A stretch of 64,000 nucleotides of DNA from Gammaproteobacteria bacterium (GCA_029884425.1 JAOUHV010000003.1:1-64000); one strand, 5' to 3'; numbered from the stretch's first letter, positions 1 through 8,040 are shown. Notes: generated from the letters alone by a model not told the origin. Made by a program: numbers and translations.

Positions 1-1247
1 CAGCTATCCAGAGTGAAGCGATTCCAGTAGTACTGGAAGGCCGCGATCTGATGGCATCCGCGCAAACCGGAACGGGCAAAACTGCAGCGTTTGTACTGCC
101 CGCATTAGAATTATTGACCCGCTGGGCGCGTAAACCGGGCAATGGCCCGCGCGTACTGGTGTTGACCCCGACCCGTGAACTGGCTACCCAGGTTACGGAT
201 AACATTCGCCTGTTCAGCCGCTTTAGCCGTGTGTTTTCCGGCAGCCTGGTTGGCGGCGTGCCATACCCACCACAAATTCGCATGCTGGCCAAGCCGCAGG
301 ACATCCTGGTTGCTACACCAGGTCGTCTGAAAGACCATATGGAACGCGGCCGCATTGATTTTTCCCGCATTGAAATGCTGATTCTGGATGAAGCCGATCG
401 CATGCTCGACATGGGATTTGTTGATGAAGTGCGTGAAATCGCGGCAGCCATGCCTGCACAACGTCAAACGCTGTTGTTCTCTGCGACTCTGGAAGGTCGC
501 GTTGATAACATCGCTCGTTCGTTGATGAAAGATCCTGTGCGTATTCAGCAGGTGTCTTCGCAATCGGTCCATGCGTCGATTACGCAACATGTTCACCAGG
601 CCGATGACATTAGCCACAAACATCGTTTGCTGCGTCACTTCCTGCAAAATGATGACTTAGGACAGGCGGTTATTTTTACTGCGACCAAACAAGGCGCGGA
701 TATGCTGGCGCAGAATTTGGCTGAACAAGGTCATCAGGTTGCAGCATTGCACGGCGACATGAGTCAGCACGTACGTCGTCGTACGGTTGAAAACATGCGT
801 ATGGGCAAGCATCGTCTGCTGGTTGCTACTGACGTAGCAGCGCGCGGTCTGGACATCAAAGGTATTTCGCACGTAATCAACTTTGATCTGCCGATGGTAG
901 CTGAAGATTACATTCACCGCATTGGCCGTACCGGTCGTGGCGGCGCAACGGGTATCGCCATTTCTCTGGTTGGTCCAGATGATTGGTCGAAACTGCGTGG
1001 CATCGAGCGTCTGACTGGCAGCAAGCTGGCTCGCGAAATCGTGCCTGGCCTGGAGCCTGTGAAGCCTGAACCCGGTTTTTCTCGCGGCAAGCCATTTGCC
1101 AAAGGTAAAGGCAAGGGCGGCGGTAATTACCGTGGTAACAGTGCCAAGCCTGGTGCGGGCGGTGGTTGGAAAGGCCGTAGTGCTGACCAAACACGTCGTC
1201 CACAAGGTGGCGGCCACGGCAGCCCGCGTCGCGGCGCGACTGCCTAA
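1..1247 (+). CDS. DEAD-box ATP-dependent RNA helicase (5' end missing)
   Basis: An RNA helicase that uses ATP to unwind RNA duplexes, probably in ribosome assembly or mRNA turnover. The reading frame is open from base 3, before any start codon, and begins with Q-motif residues (AIQSEAIP), so the true start lies outside the window. Visible motifs in order are AQTGTGKT (motif I), PTRELATQ (Ia), LDEADRML (II, DEAD), FSATLEG (III), VATDVAARGLD (V) and HRIGRTGR (VI). The C-terminal 60 residues are Gly/Lys/Arg-rich and probably bind RNA. It resembles the RhlE/SrmB group, but I cannot choose between them, so no symbol is given. The next gene starts one base after its stop. Confidence 0.95.
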   Translation, partial: AIQSEAIPVVLEGRDLMASAQTGTGKTAAFVLPALELLTRWARKPGNGPRVLVLTPTRELATQVTDNIRLFSRFSRVFSGSLVGGVPYPPQIRMLAKPQDILVATPGRLKDHMERGRIDFSRIEMLILDEADRMLDMGFVDEVREIAAAMPAQRQTLLFSATLEGRVDNIARSLMKDPVRIQQVSSQSVHASITQHVHQADDISHKHRLLRHFLQNDDLGQAVIFTATKQGADMLAQNLAEQGHQVAALHGDMSQHVRRRTVENMRMGKHRLLVATDVAARGLDIKGISHVINFDLPMVAEDYIHRIGRTGRGGATGIAISLVGPDDWSKLRGIERLTGSKLAREIVPGLEPVKPEPGFSRGKPFAKGKGKGGGNYRGNSAKPGAGGGWKGRSADQTRRPQGGGHGSPRRGATA

Positions 1248-1248
1248 T

Positions 1249-1512
1249 ATGCAATGCCGGGAGGGCTGCGGCGCGTGTTGTATTGCACCGTCGATCAGTT
1301 CTCCCATTCCAGGTATGCCGGCGGGGAAACCCGCCGGTGTACGCTGTGTTCAGCTCGATCCTCAAAACTATTGTCTCGTCTTTGGTCAGACTCAACGTCC
1401 GGCTATCTGTATCAGCTATGCAGCCAGCCACGAATTTTGTGGTGAGAATAAGCAGCAGGCGCTGCACCGCTTGCAACAGCTTGAGCAATTGACCACCTGC
1501 CACATCGAATAA
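1249..1512 (+). CDS. YkgJ-family cysteine-cluster protein (UPF0153-like)
   Basis: A small protein of 87 residues with the CREGCGACC cluster near the N-terminus and further cysteines spaced through the chain (RCVQLD, YCLVF, AICISY, EFCG). This is the pattern of the YkgJ/zinc- or iron-chelating family, whose cellular role is poorly known. The open frame extends upstream inside the helicase gene, but the ATG at 1249 lies one base after the helicase stop and directly precedes the Cys cluster, so it is chosen as the start. Translation is probably coupled to the helicase gene. Confidence 0.8.
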   Translation: MQCREGCGACCIAPSISSPIPGMPAGKPAGVRCVQLDPQNYCLVFGQTQRPAICISYAASHEFCGENKQQALHRLQQLEQLTTCHIE

Positions 1513-1590
1513 CTTTACCTCTGCCTCTGTGGGCTAAAGAATTTCTCGTTTACACTGAAATACTAAGGAAGCATTTAGTGGAAACTGAAG

Positions 1591-2565
1591 ATGAGTCAGC
1601 TATGCAGCTATCGTAATCCTAAGGGCATTGCCTGCGGCAATGAGGCCGAGCACAATGGTTTGTGCTGCTGGCACGATGACAGCGTCGAGAAAAGGGGCGA
1701 GCAGTGGCGTCAGCGGTTGCAGGAATACGCACGCAGTGGCGCATCCATGTCGGGCTTTAAGTTACGCCACGCGAATTTGGCCGAAATTGATTTGGTCAAT
1801 CACCACCACAAGCAGGGTCTGGATATGTCGTATGCCGACCTCTATCGAGCCGATCTGCAGCATAGTCATCTATTCAAACTGAATTTGTACGGCGCATCCT
1901 TGATGAAAGCCAACTTGTCCCACGCAAATTTGCATTACGCTGATTTGGAAAATGTAAATTTGCTGGGCATCAATTTATTTGGCGCCAAAATTGAACACGT
2001 CAACTGGGGCGATTGTCTGTTGCAAGAGCAGCAGGCGCGACAGGCGCTGGACAATGGCAACATCAAACTGGCTACCGATCTGTTTGAAGAATGCGAAGAA
2101 ATATATCGCCATGTGCGCAAGCTGGCGGAACAGCATGGTTTGTTTGATCAGGCCGGGCTGTTTTTTTATCACGAAATGGTTGCACGCAGAATGCAAATGA
2201 CCAAGTGGTCGGTGCGGCGGTTTTTGTCAAAAACTGTGGATCTGATCTGCGGCTATGGCGAAAAGCCGTTGAATGTGGTGCTGTCGTCAATGGTGATGAT
2301 ATTCGGCTGTGCGCTGCTGTACTGGATGCTCGGTGTAACCGAAGGCGGTAAACCGATTGCGATGGCGAATGCGGCCAATATCGATATGGCGTTATACGAT
2401 TTCGCGCAATGCGTGTATTACAGCATTGTTACATTTACCACGCTGGGATACGGCGATATTACGCCCATCGGTTATAGTCGCTTGGTTGCAGCGATTGAAG
2501 CATTTGTTGGCACTTTTTCAACAGCGATATTCGTCGTGGTTTTCGTGAAAAAAATGACCCGTTAG
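1591..2565 (+). CDS. Pentapeptide-repeat protein with C-terminal K+-channel pore
   Basis: 324 residues in three parts. Residues 5-30 hold Cys5, Cys15, Cys25, Cys26 and His28, a likely small zinc-binding knuckle. Residues 55-135 are pentapeptide repeats of the A(D/N)LxxA type (ANLSHANL, ADLYRADL), which fold as a right-handed quadrilateral helix. Residues 228-320 contain two membrane spans around the selectivity-filter sequence TLGYGD (284-289), typical of two-TM potassium channels (Ion_trans_2). The Cys/His-pentapeptide-channel arrangement is known among bacterial pentapeptide proteins; the ligand and function are not. The start ATG at 1591 has only a weak upstream purine stretch. It is probably an inner-membrane cation channel with a large cytosolic sensor domain. 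Confidence 0.85.
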   Translation: MSQLCSYRNPKGIACGNEAEHNGLCCWHDDSVEKRGEQWRQRLQEYARSGASMSGFKLRHANLAEIDLVNHHHKQGLDMSYADLYRADLQHSHLFKLNLYGASLMKANLSHANLHYADLENVNLLGINLFGAKIEHVNWGDCLLQEQQARQALDNGNIKLATDLFEECEEIYRHVRKLAEQHGLFDQAGLFFYHEMVARRMQMTKWSVRRFLSKTVDLICGYGEKPLNVVLSSMVMIFGCALLYWMLGVTEGGKPIAMANAANIDMALYDFAQCVYYSIVTFTTLGYGDITPIGYSRLVAAIEAFVGTFSTAIFVVVFVKKMTR

Positions 2566-2793
2566 CTCGAATTATTTCGGCGGTTGCCGCGTAATGTGAG
2601 CTGGTTCAAGAGAGGGAAGTGGGTTCACCTGGCGAAGGTGGTGTTTGAAAAATACTTTATCAGTAACAGCTCTGAGCCTTTATTCGAGAAACATATTCTT
2701 TGCACGCTGGGTATCGACCGTTTGGAAGATACGAAATAAACCGTACCCCAAAAGTCCATGGCATTGCTGAATTTCCGGCATGCCACGGCAATT
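2566..2793. other. Convergent intergenic spacer
   Basis: 228 bases between the 3' ends of the channel gene and cheW. No open frame is convincing. An imperfect inverted repeat around CATGGCATTGC / GGCATGCCACGG (about 2758-2788) could serve as a weak terminator for cheW on the minus strand; it has no T-tract. Confidence 0.3.
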
Positions 2794-3306
2794 TTATTTT
2801 GCGTTTAACGCCTGTTGAGTCGCGGCGGGAACTGCGTTTTGCAAAAGCTTGTCAATCTCCAGTAGTACTACCATTTTTTCATTCATGGTGGCGACTGCGC
2901 GAATAAAACTGACATCAACGCCACTTCCCAGATTGGGTGTTGGCTGCATCATCGATTCCTCAATGTTATACACTTCGGATACAGCGTCGGCAACGATGCC
3001 AATGATGGACTGGTCTGTTTCTGTCTGTACGCGAAGCACAATGACAACGGTTGTGCCTGTTTTGCTGTTGAGGGGCATTCCCAGACGTTCTCGCAAGCAG
3101 ATAATGGGAATTACCTGACCTCGCAGATTAATAACTCCCTTGATGTACGACGGTAGATTTGGAATGCTTCTGACCGCTTCCCAGCCTTTAACCTCCTGGA
3201 CCCGCAAAATTTCAACTCCGTACTCTTCATTTCCAAGCATAAAAGTAAGGTATTGATTGACGTGATCGGTCAGGGAATCAATGTTTTTCGTATGTGCTGC
3301 GTCCAT
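2794..3306 (-). CDS. CheW-like chemotaxis scaffold protein
   Basis: 170 residues, almost entirely one CheW domain: YLTFMLGNEEYGVEILRVQEV near the N-terminus, the hydrophobic strand set IKGVINLRGQVIPII (about 55-75), and VSEVYNIEESMMQPTP later. CheW proteins link methyl-accepting receptors to the CheA kinase at the cytoplasmic membrane. The ATG at 3306 has a good ribosome site, GGGGAG, about nine bases upstream. No receptor or kinase gene is adjacent, so it may serve a chemosensory array encoded elsewhere. CheV at 7049 is the nearest related gene. Confidence 0.9.
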   Translation of the reverse strand: MDAAHTKNIDSLTDHVNQYLTFMLGNEEYGVEILRVQEVKGWEAVRSIPNLPSYIKGVINLRGQVIPIICLRERLGMPLNSKTGTTVVIVLRVQTETDQSIIGIVADAVSEVYNIEESMMQPTPNLGSGVDVSFIRAVATMNEKMVVLLEIDKLLQNAVPAATQQALNAK

Positions 3307-3504
3307 CTCAATTACTCCCCAAGGTAGGGAAAATCGGCTGTTTGATTGTCTTTGCCTCCCAGTTTGGCGTCTTTTTCACCCGTTTCTTTAGACTGTGATG
3401 CTAACACTAAGCCTTATAAAGGATATTTTAATCTTGAAGTGTCAAAATTCTGTCACAAATAGACGATACACTTGATACGGACCTAATTGACAAAGGGGGA
3501 CGGA

Positions 3505-3915
3505 ATGAAAAGCAAGGGCTACTTTTTTCCACAACTGGTGGTTACCGAAGAGGCAGCTAAGAAGCTGCTGCAGCTAAAATCTGAGCTGAAGCACCCTTTG
3601 TCGTTTTTGCTGGAGCGCCAGAAAGACTCAAAAACCTATTTTTCGGTGGTGCCTTCTCAGTGGGTTAGTGGGTTTTGTGTCGAAGTGAATGGGGTTGCTA
3701 TTGCTCTGGCAAAATCCTTATTGTCGGAGTATATGTCGTTGCATATCGGTTTTATGCGAGACAGTCAGGATGATGAAAAAGGCTCATTTATACTGAGTGA
3801 GAATGATCTCATTGTCGCAACGTTGCCACTGGACAATTTGTCTGGGCACCTGTATCACGAAGCCGCCGAGTGGGAAAATGACGATGACTGGGAAAATTAT
3901 GCGGGCATTGCTTGA
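3505..3915 (+). CDS. Hypothetical protein, 136 aa
   Basis: I do not recognise this protein. The frame could start at TTG 3487, but the ATG at 3505 has a clear ribosome site (AAGGGGGACGG) just upstream and is preferred. The sequence is soluble and mixed alpha/beta in character, with Lys/Leu-rich helices early (about residues 15-35) and a strongly acidic C-terminal end (EWENDDDWENYAGIA). No signal peptide or membrane span is seen. It diverges from cheW and ends just before a shared terminator with the NfeD gene. Confidence 0.65.
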   Translation: MKSKGYFFPQLVVTEEAAKKLLQLKSELKHPLSFLLERQKDSKTYFSVVPSQWVSGFCVEVNGVAIALAKSLLSEYMSLHIGFMRDSQDDEKGSFILSENDLIVATLPLDNLSGHLYHEAAEWENDDDWENYAGIA

Positions 3916-3936
3916 TTTCGTGGCAAAGCACACACG

Positions 3937-3963
3937 AAAAAGGAGACTCTAAGTCTCCTTTTT
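3937..3963. terminator. Bidirectional intrinsic terminator
   Basis: A perfect 12-bp stem, AAAAAGGAGACT (3937-3948) with AGTCTCCTTTTT (3952-3963), and a 3-base loop. The T-rich side follows on both strands, so it can end the hypothetical gene at 3505 and, overlapping its stop codon, the NfeD gene on the minus strand. Confidence 0.85.
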
Positions 3964-4425
3964 CTTTTCGGGTAGTGGGTAGACAACCAGAATAGAGCCA
4001 TCGACTCCAACAACACGCACTCTCTTGCCTGCTTTGGTATCAGGACCTTTGAGTTCCCAGCTAATGTCATCTAGTTCTGCTTCACCAAATCCATTTTGCA
4101 AAGGTAATTTCAAAACAAATTCTTTACCCACTTGGGCGCGCGCTTTGCCCTTGGTGGCAATGTCCTGGTTTTCGGCTTCGCTGACCTTGAAAATCTTGCG
4201 CCAGATGAAGGTAACTACCACAGTAATGGTGGCAAAAATACCCAGTTGAGCTTCCCAGGAAAGTGCCGGGAAATTAATTTTTATTGCGCCAGTAATTGCG
4301 CCGGATACCGCAATACCCACAAAAATGCCAGAGGGAATTAACGCTTCCAGAACGACAAATATTAGGGCTATTGCCCACCAGTGCCAGGCAAGCAGTTCAA
4401 ATTCTTGTAACCGGGAAAAATCCAT
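3949..4425 (-). CDS. NfeD-family membrane protein
   Basis: 158 residues. Two or three hydrophobic spans lie in the N-terminal half (WWAIALIFVVLEALIPSGIF; LGIFATITVVVTFIW). A soluble C-terminal OB-fold-like domain with the typical Gly/Val pattern (GKRVRVVGVDGSILVV) follows. This is the short NfeD1b-like form, which partners with SPFH/stomatin proteins in membrane quality control; no stomatin gene is adjacent here. The gene ends inside the terminator it shares with its convergent neighbour. Confidence 0.8.
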   Translation of the reverse strand: MDFSRLQEFELLAWHWWAIALIFVVLEALIPSGIFVGIAVSGAITGAIKINFPALSWEAQLGIFATITVVVTFIWRKIFKVSEAENQDIATKGKARAQVGKEFVLKLPLQNGFGEAELDDISWELKGPDTKAGKRVRVVGVDGSILVVYPLPEKKKET

Positions 4426-4491
4426 ACGCTGTGTTTCCTAGGAAAACCATCACTGGCAGAAAACTATCAACAAAATCGACCTGTTTCAAGA

Positions 4492-4523
4492 ACTACGCGG
4501 TGGCCAATTGGCTGCCGCGTAGT
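4492..4523. terminator. Strong hairpin downstream of NYN gene
   Basis: ACTACGCGG (4492-4500) pairs with CCGCGTAGT (4515-4523), and the loop itself contains the palindrome GCCAATTGGC (4503-4512). It lies just after the stop of the minus-strand NYN gene but lacks a T-tract, so factor-independent termination is uncertain. Confidence 0.5.
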
Positions 4524-4526
4524 GAA

Positions 4527-5087
4527 TTAGGCGGTGGTAGGTGCGATTGATTTAGACTCGGTATTAATGCTGTGTTTGGGGCGTAATGTAAACCAGTATT
4601 CACGGCCAATGCGATGGAAGTGATCTGCTTCTTCGACGAGCATGCCTGACGTAGAGCTAGGGATGGCAGCAATTTCAACGCGGACGCCTTCGGATTTCAG
4701 GTGTCTGACCAGTTCAATGAAATCAGAATCACCTGACATGATGATAATGGTGTCAACTTTACTGGCCAGCTGCATCGCCTTAATGGTTAAAGGTATATCC
4801 GCATTTTTGTGACAAGGCCGCACAGAACCGTGATAGAACAAATGCAACCGTTCTTGTAGCTTGGAAGAAATGCTTTTGCCTTCGCGGAAATAAATTAAGC
4901 GGTTTAAGCCCCGATTGTCTAATAGCGTGGGAATCAGCGTATCGAAATTCAGCATGGTTTGTGGATCGCCGGTTTCGTCGTGAATGCTACGCTCGATATT
5001 GTTGCCATCGACCAAAATGGCGACGGATTGGCTGATAGTGACGTGATCGGTTGGACGTGTATTATTACGTGAGTATTGGTCTTTCAT
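4527..5087 (-). CDS. NYN-domain (LabA/DUF88-like) predicted ribonuclease
   Basis: 186 residues with the NYN/PIN-like fold signature. The first acidic residue is in ILVDGNNIE (about residue 27), and the second acidic pair is in IIMSGDSDFIELV (about 118-125). Alternating beta strands and helices lie between, with EGVRVEI after. NYN proteins of the LabA group are predicted metal-dependent RNases. The N-terminal 20 and C-terminal 20 residues are polar and probably unstructured. A TATAAT-like -10 sequence on the minus strand (5134-5139) is suitably placed for a promoter. Confidence 0.85.
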   Translation of the reverse strand: MKDQYSRNNTRPTDHVTISQSVAILVDGNNIERSIHDETGDPQTMLNFDTLIPTLLDNRGLNRLIYFREGKSISSKLQERLHLFYHGSVRPCHKNADIPLTIKAMQLASKVDTIIIMSGDSDFIELVRHLKSEGVRVEIAAIPSSTSGMLVEEADHFHRIGREYWFTLRPKHSINTESKSIAPTTA

Positions 5088-5133
5088 AATCTATATAGTG
5101 TTCCGTTGGTTAATAACAGCAAAATAGGCGTTC

Positions 5134-5139
5134 ATTATA
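5134..5139 (-). promoter_or_regulatory. Likely -10 element of the NYN gene
   Basis: The minus strand reads TATAAT here, about 47 bases before the NYN start codon. No good -35 hexamer stands 16-18 bases upstream, so this is a partial promoter call. Confidence 0.4.
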
Positions 5140-5243
5140 GTGACAACTCCTTGGGAAATAAAAGACTTGTTTCTCGAAAGAAGAGGTGATGACGATAGAT
5201 GATTGTCGCTACGTTTGCTTGTTGGAAGCGAAGAGATTAAATG

Positions 5244-5283
5244 TTGACATTAATCAAAGTGTGCATGTGCAAATGGATATAAT
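5244..5283 (+). promoter_or_regulatory. FNR/Anr-type box and -10 element (class II arrangement)
   Basis: TTGAC-ATTA-ATCAA (5244-5257) matches the FNR/Anr consensus TTGAT-N4-ATCAA except for one base. A perfect TATAAT lies at 5278-5283. With transcription starting about 5290-5292, the box is centred close to -41, the standard class II position for FNR activation. There is no consensus -35 at the right distance, which fits an activator-dependent promoter. It would drive the outer-membrane protein gene at 5371 with a leader of about 80 bases. Confidence 0.6.
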
Positions 5284-5370
5284 GGGCTGTTGGGCGTTTG
5301 CAATTGAGTGAGTATAGCGTTACATTCAGTGGGGTTTGTCTAAACTTGTAACAACCGATAGGAGAAAGCA

Positions 5371-5913
5371 ATGAAAAAAAAATGGTTAGTGGTGGCATTA
5401 GTCGCGTCAGCCGGAGTTTCTCAGAGTGCATTGGCTGAAGGTTGGACATTTTTAGCGGGTTCAAAAGAAGGGTATAAAGCAGAGCCCATCGCCTCTGTTT
5501 TGTACGGCAGCATGGATATTGATGGCACATCCGGTGCGATCACAGGCGTGGAGATGTCACTGAACTGCCCATTGTTGCAGCCACCCACCAATCGTATTCG
5601 CCAGCAGGCCAGTATTACTACCTGGGATGAAAGCGGTGCAGCAGTAACCAATATCGAAATCAATCCTCACTATGTGGTTAAAGTGGCTGATGATTTGGAA
5701 GTGGGTGGTGGAGTAGGTTTTGGATACATGCTCAGCGATGACATTCCCGATCAGTTAGGTTTCCAGATTGGCGCCAGCGTTCATTACACCGGTTTGCCTG
5801 TGTTTGTCGGTGCTGAGTGGCGCATGCAGACAACCAGTCCTGCTGATCCTGATGCACCTGATGTAGATGCTGATAACACACGCTGGGCAGTTAAAGTCGG
5901 TTATGCGTTTTAA
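5371..5913 (+). CDS. Small outer-membrane beta-barrel-like protein
   Basis: 180 residues. A signal peptide of about 22 residues ends in SALA before EGW. The mature part has alternating strands with aromatic girdle residues (NIEINPHYVVKVADDLEVGGGVGFGYML; WAVKVGYAF) and ends in Phe, the outer-membrane sorting signal recognised by the BAM machinery. The size suits an eight-strand barrel. I cannot assign it to OmpW or another named family. The ribosome site AGGAG precedes the ATG. The promoter carries an FNR-like box, which suggests induction under low oxygen. Two cysteines or fewer are present, as expected for an envelope protein. Confidence 0.65.
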   Translation: MKKKWLVVALVASAGVSQSALAEGWTFLAGSKEGYKAEPIASVLYGSMDIDGTSGAITGVEMSLNCPLLQPPTNRIRQQASITTWDESGAAVTNIEINPHYVVKVADDLEVGGGVGFGYMLSDDIPDQLGFQIGASVHYTGLPVFVGAEWRMQTTSPADPDAPDVDADNTRWAVKVGYAF

Positions 5914-5940
5914 CGAGTAATTGTTGCAGAAACAAAATAA

Positions 5941-5967
5941 AACGGCCCATTATGGGCCGTTTTTTTA
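5941..5967. terminator. Bidirectional intrinsic terminator
   Basis: AACGGCCCAT (5941-5950) and ATGGGCCGTT (5952-5961) form a stem followed by a T run on the + strand; an A run (5935-5942) gives the T-tract for the minus strand. It serves the outer-membrane protein gene and mtgA, which converge here. Confidence 0.85.
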
Positions 5968-6822
5968 TTCTACTGGCTGCTCTGTTGGTTGCTCTATTTG
6001 TTGCTCAATTGTCTGTTCAGTTTGTTGTTCAATAACTTGCTCAGTTTGCTCCGTTAGTTCTGTTTGTTGTTTTGCTGGTTGCTCCATGCCTATACGGGCA
6101 TTACGCATTATTTTGTTTTTCTTTTTGTTGAAAAACTTGGTTCGTGTTGCCGGATTATGTTTCTTGGGCGCAGGTAGGGTGGCTGCCAATTCAGCGGCTT
6201 GTTCCTGGGTTAATGCGCTGGCCGACTTGCCATAATAGCGACGTGATGCGGCCTCTATACCATAAATGCCTTCGCCAAACTCTGCGACGTTCAGGTAAAG
6301 CTCAAGTATGCGGCGTTTGCTCAATTCGTTTTCCATGAAAAAGGTAAAAACTAGCTCATGCCATTTGCGCAATGGATCACGGGAGGGGCTTAAAAACATG
6401 TTTTTCACGGTTTGTTGCGAAATTGTGCTGCCACCAAATACAAAACGTTTTTGATCCCAGTTGTATTCCATGGCCTCACGGAAAGCGTCCGTATCAATAC
6501 CGTCGTGCTCGTAGAAACGTGCATCCTCAGCAATCAAAAATATGCGCGGGACGGATTTGGGAATGTCCCGAATGCGTACCGGGCGCCAGCGTAATTTGGG
6601 CAATGATTTGTCGGCATGGCTCTTGGCTTCATAGTCCAAAATGAACTTTGATTTTGGTACGCTTCCTTGTGCATATCGCTCCCAGTCCGGCCAGATGGCC
6701 AACATGTAGCCGATATCTATCAATAAAACGATAATTGCGATGCGCCAGCTCCACTTGAACAAAGTGCGAAACTTAGATGGAGATTTCGATCTCTTTGACG
6801 CGGAAGTTCTTGTTCGTGACAT
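5965..6822 (-). CDS. mtgA: Monofunctional peptidoglycan transglycosylase MtgA, with repeat tail
   Basis: Polymerises lipid II into glycan strands at the periplasmic face of the inner membrane. 285 residues. One N-terminal span (IAIIVLLIDIGYMLAIW) is followed by the GT51 domain with catalytic-region motifs AEDARFYEHDG, FGGSTISQQ, KRRILELYLN and FGEGIYGIEAASR. The family usually ends near 230-245 residues; here about 40 further residues follow, built from repeats of TEQ/IEQQ (Gln, Glu, Thr and Pro only). The tail is in frame and ends directly before the terminator, so it is not a sequencing fusion with another gene. The N-terminus is Arg/Lys/Ser-rich. Confidence 0.93.
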   Translation of the reverse strand: MSRTRTSASKRSKSPSKFRTLFKWSWRIAIIVLLIDIGYMLAIWPDWERYAQGSVPKSKFILDYEAKSHADKSLPKLRWRPVRIRDIPKSVPRIFLIAEDARFYEHDGIDTDAFREAMEYNWDQKRFVFGGSTISQQTVKNMFLSPSRDPLRKWHELVFTFFMENELSKRRILELYLNVAEFGEGIYGIEAASRRYYGKSASALTQEQAAELAATLPAPKKHNPATRTKFFNKKKNKIMRNARIGMEQPAKQQTELTEQTEQVIEQQTEQTIEQQIEQPTEQPVE

Positions 6823-6971
6823 GTAAATTTCCAGTTATTGCTACGCGAGTATGTCGATCAATGGGGGAGTCCGCTTAAGCGACGGCGTGATTTTTGCTGA
6901 TGCAGTGTTGTTTTTACAGGGTATGCAAAACTACCTTAGGCATAGTGCGAGTTTTGCCTGCCGCAAACCGT

Positions 6972-6998
6972 TTAGTGCCGCAGTAGGGATGTCGATAG
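6972..6998 (+). promoter_or_regulatory. Possible sigma-28 (flagellar) promoter of cheV
   Basis: GTCGATAG (6991-6998) resembles the sigma-28 -10 GCCGATAA at six of eight positions and stands 15 bases after TTAG (consensus TAAA). The match in the -35 part is poor; the call leans on the gene downstream being a chemotaxis gene. Confidence 0.3.
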
Positions 6999-7048
6999 AC
7001 AGTTGAAGTGCCGCTACCCGTTGGTGATATTCGAAGCAAGGTAAAATC

Positions 7049-7993
7049 ATGGAAACCTTTATTAAATCAGTTGATGAACGCACGAAACTGGCGGGCGCAA
7101 ACCGTTTGGAAGTTTTGTTGTTCAGTCTGGGATTTGACAAAAACATCGGTCGTGAAGAGGTATTTGGGATAAATGTGTTCAAGGTCAGGGAGGTAATGCA
7201 CGCGCCGGTAATCACTCACGCACCGGACATGCCGCCTTCGGTTGAAGGACTGGTGAGTCTGCGTGGTGTAATGGTTCCTGTGATCAATGTAGCGAAGTTT
7301 TGCGGCATGAACGTGGAAGACAAGGCGGGCATCCTCATTGTGACCGAATACAACCGCCAAACCCAGGGATTATTGGTGCACTCAGTTGAGCATATCCTAC
7401 GCATGGAATGGAGCGAAATCAAGGTCCCGCCGCCGATGCTGGCGCACCGCATGGGGGGGTTGGTGACCGCGGTGACCGAGCTGCAAGACAAGCGGATTGT
7501 CATGGTGTTGGATGTGGAGCGCATCCTTGCTGAAGCCGCGTCGCATGGCAGTGATATTGACGAATTCCGTGATATTGAAGAGCTGCAGAAGCACTTTACC
7601 ATCCTCTATGCCGATGATTCCTCCATGGCACGCAAGCAAATCGAGAAGACCCTGGATAAATTAGGGGTGAAGTATGTCGCTGCGCGCAATGGCAAGGAGG
7701 CCTGGGCAAAGATTTCTGAAATTGCCGCGGAAGCGGCGGCGAGTGGCGGTAAATTCACCGATCGCATTCAGGCGATTCTGACTGACGTGGAAATGCCCGA
7801 AATGGATGGTTACGTGCTTACCCGTAAAATCAAAAATGATCCTCGAACTCAGACGGTTCCTGTGCTGATGCATTCGTCGCTGTCAGCGGATGCCAATGTC
7901 GCCATGGGGAAAAACGTCGGGGCGGACATCTATGTACCCAAATTTGACCCCAAGGAACTGGCTGCGGCAATCAAACCTTTGCTGGAAAAGTAA
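7049..7993 (+). CDS. cheV: Chemotaxis protein CheV (CheW domain + receiver)
   Basis: 314 residues. Residues about 15-165 form a CheW domain (GREEVFGINVFKVREV, EGLVSLRGVMVPVINV). Residues about 190-314 form a response-regulator receiver (ILYADDSSMARKQI, phospho-acceptor Asp in ILTDVEMPEMDGY, and the conserved Ser/Lys region VLMHSSLS ... YVPKFD). CheV couples receptors to CheA and is modulated by phosphorylation, acting in adaptation. The ATG at 7049 follows AAGGT. No other chemotaxis genes adjoin it. Confidence 0.93.
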   Translation: METFIKSVDERTKLAGANRLEVLLFSLGFDKNIGREEVFGINVFKVREVMHAPVITHAPDMPPSVEGLVSLRGVMVPVINVAKFCGMNVEDKAGILIVTEYNRQTQGLLVHSVEHILRMEWSEIKVPPPMLAHRMGGLVTAVTELQDKRIVMVLDVERILAEAASHGSDIDEFRDIEELQKHFTILYADDSSMARKQIEKTLDKLGVKYVAARNGKEAWAKISEIAAEAAASGGKFTDRIQAILTDVEMPEMDGYVLTRKIKNDPRTQTVPVLMHSSLSADANVAMGKNVGADIYVPKFDPKELAAAIKPLLEK

Positions 7994-8014
7994 GCCAGAG
8001 CAAATGCTTAGGCT

Positions 8015-8040
8015 TGCCTAATTAGGCATTTAAAAAAGAT
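8015..8040 (+). terminator. Weak hairpin after cheV
   Basis: A 14-base palindrome TGCCTAATTAGGCA (8015-8028) followed by TTTAAAAAAG. The T-tract is short, so termination would be weak. Confidence 0.35.

Noticed and set aside
3420-3440. TTGAAGTGTCAA as an FNR site before the 136-residue gene
   Set aside because: The half-sites are four bases apart instead of the six required between TTGA and TCAA.
5244-5283. Reading TTGACA and TATAAT as an ordinary sigma-70 promoter
   Set aside because: The two hexamers are 28 bases apart, too far for sigma-70; the FNR-box reading explains the spacing better.
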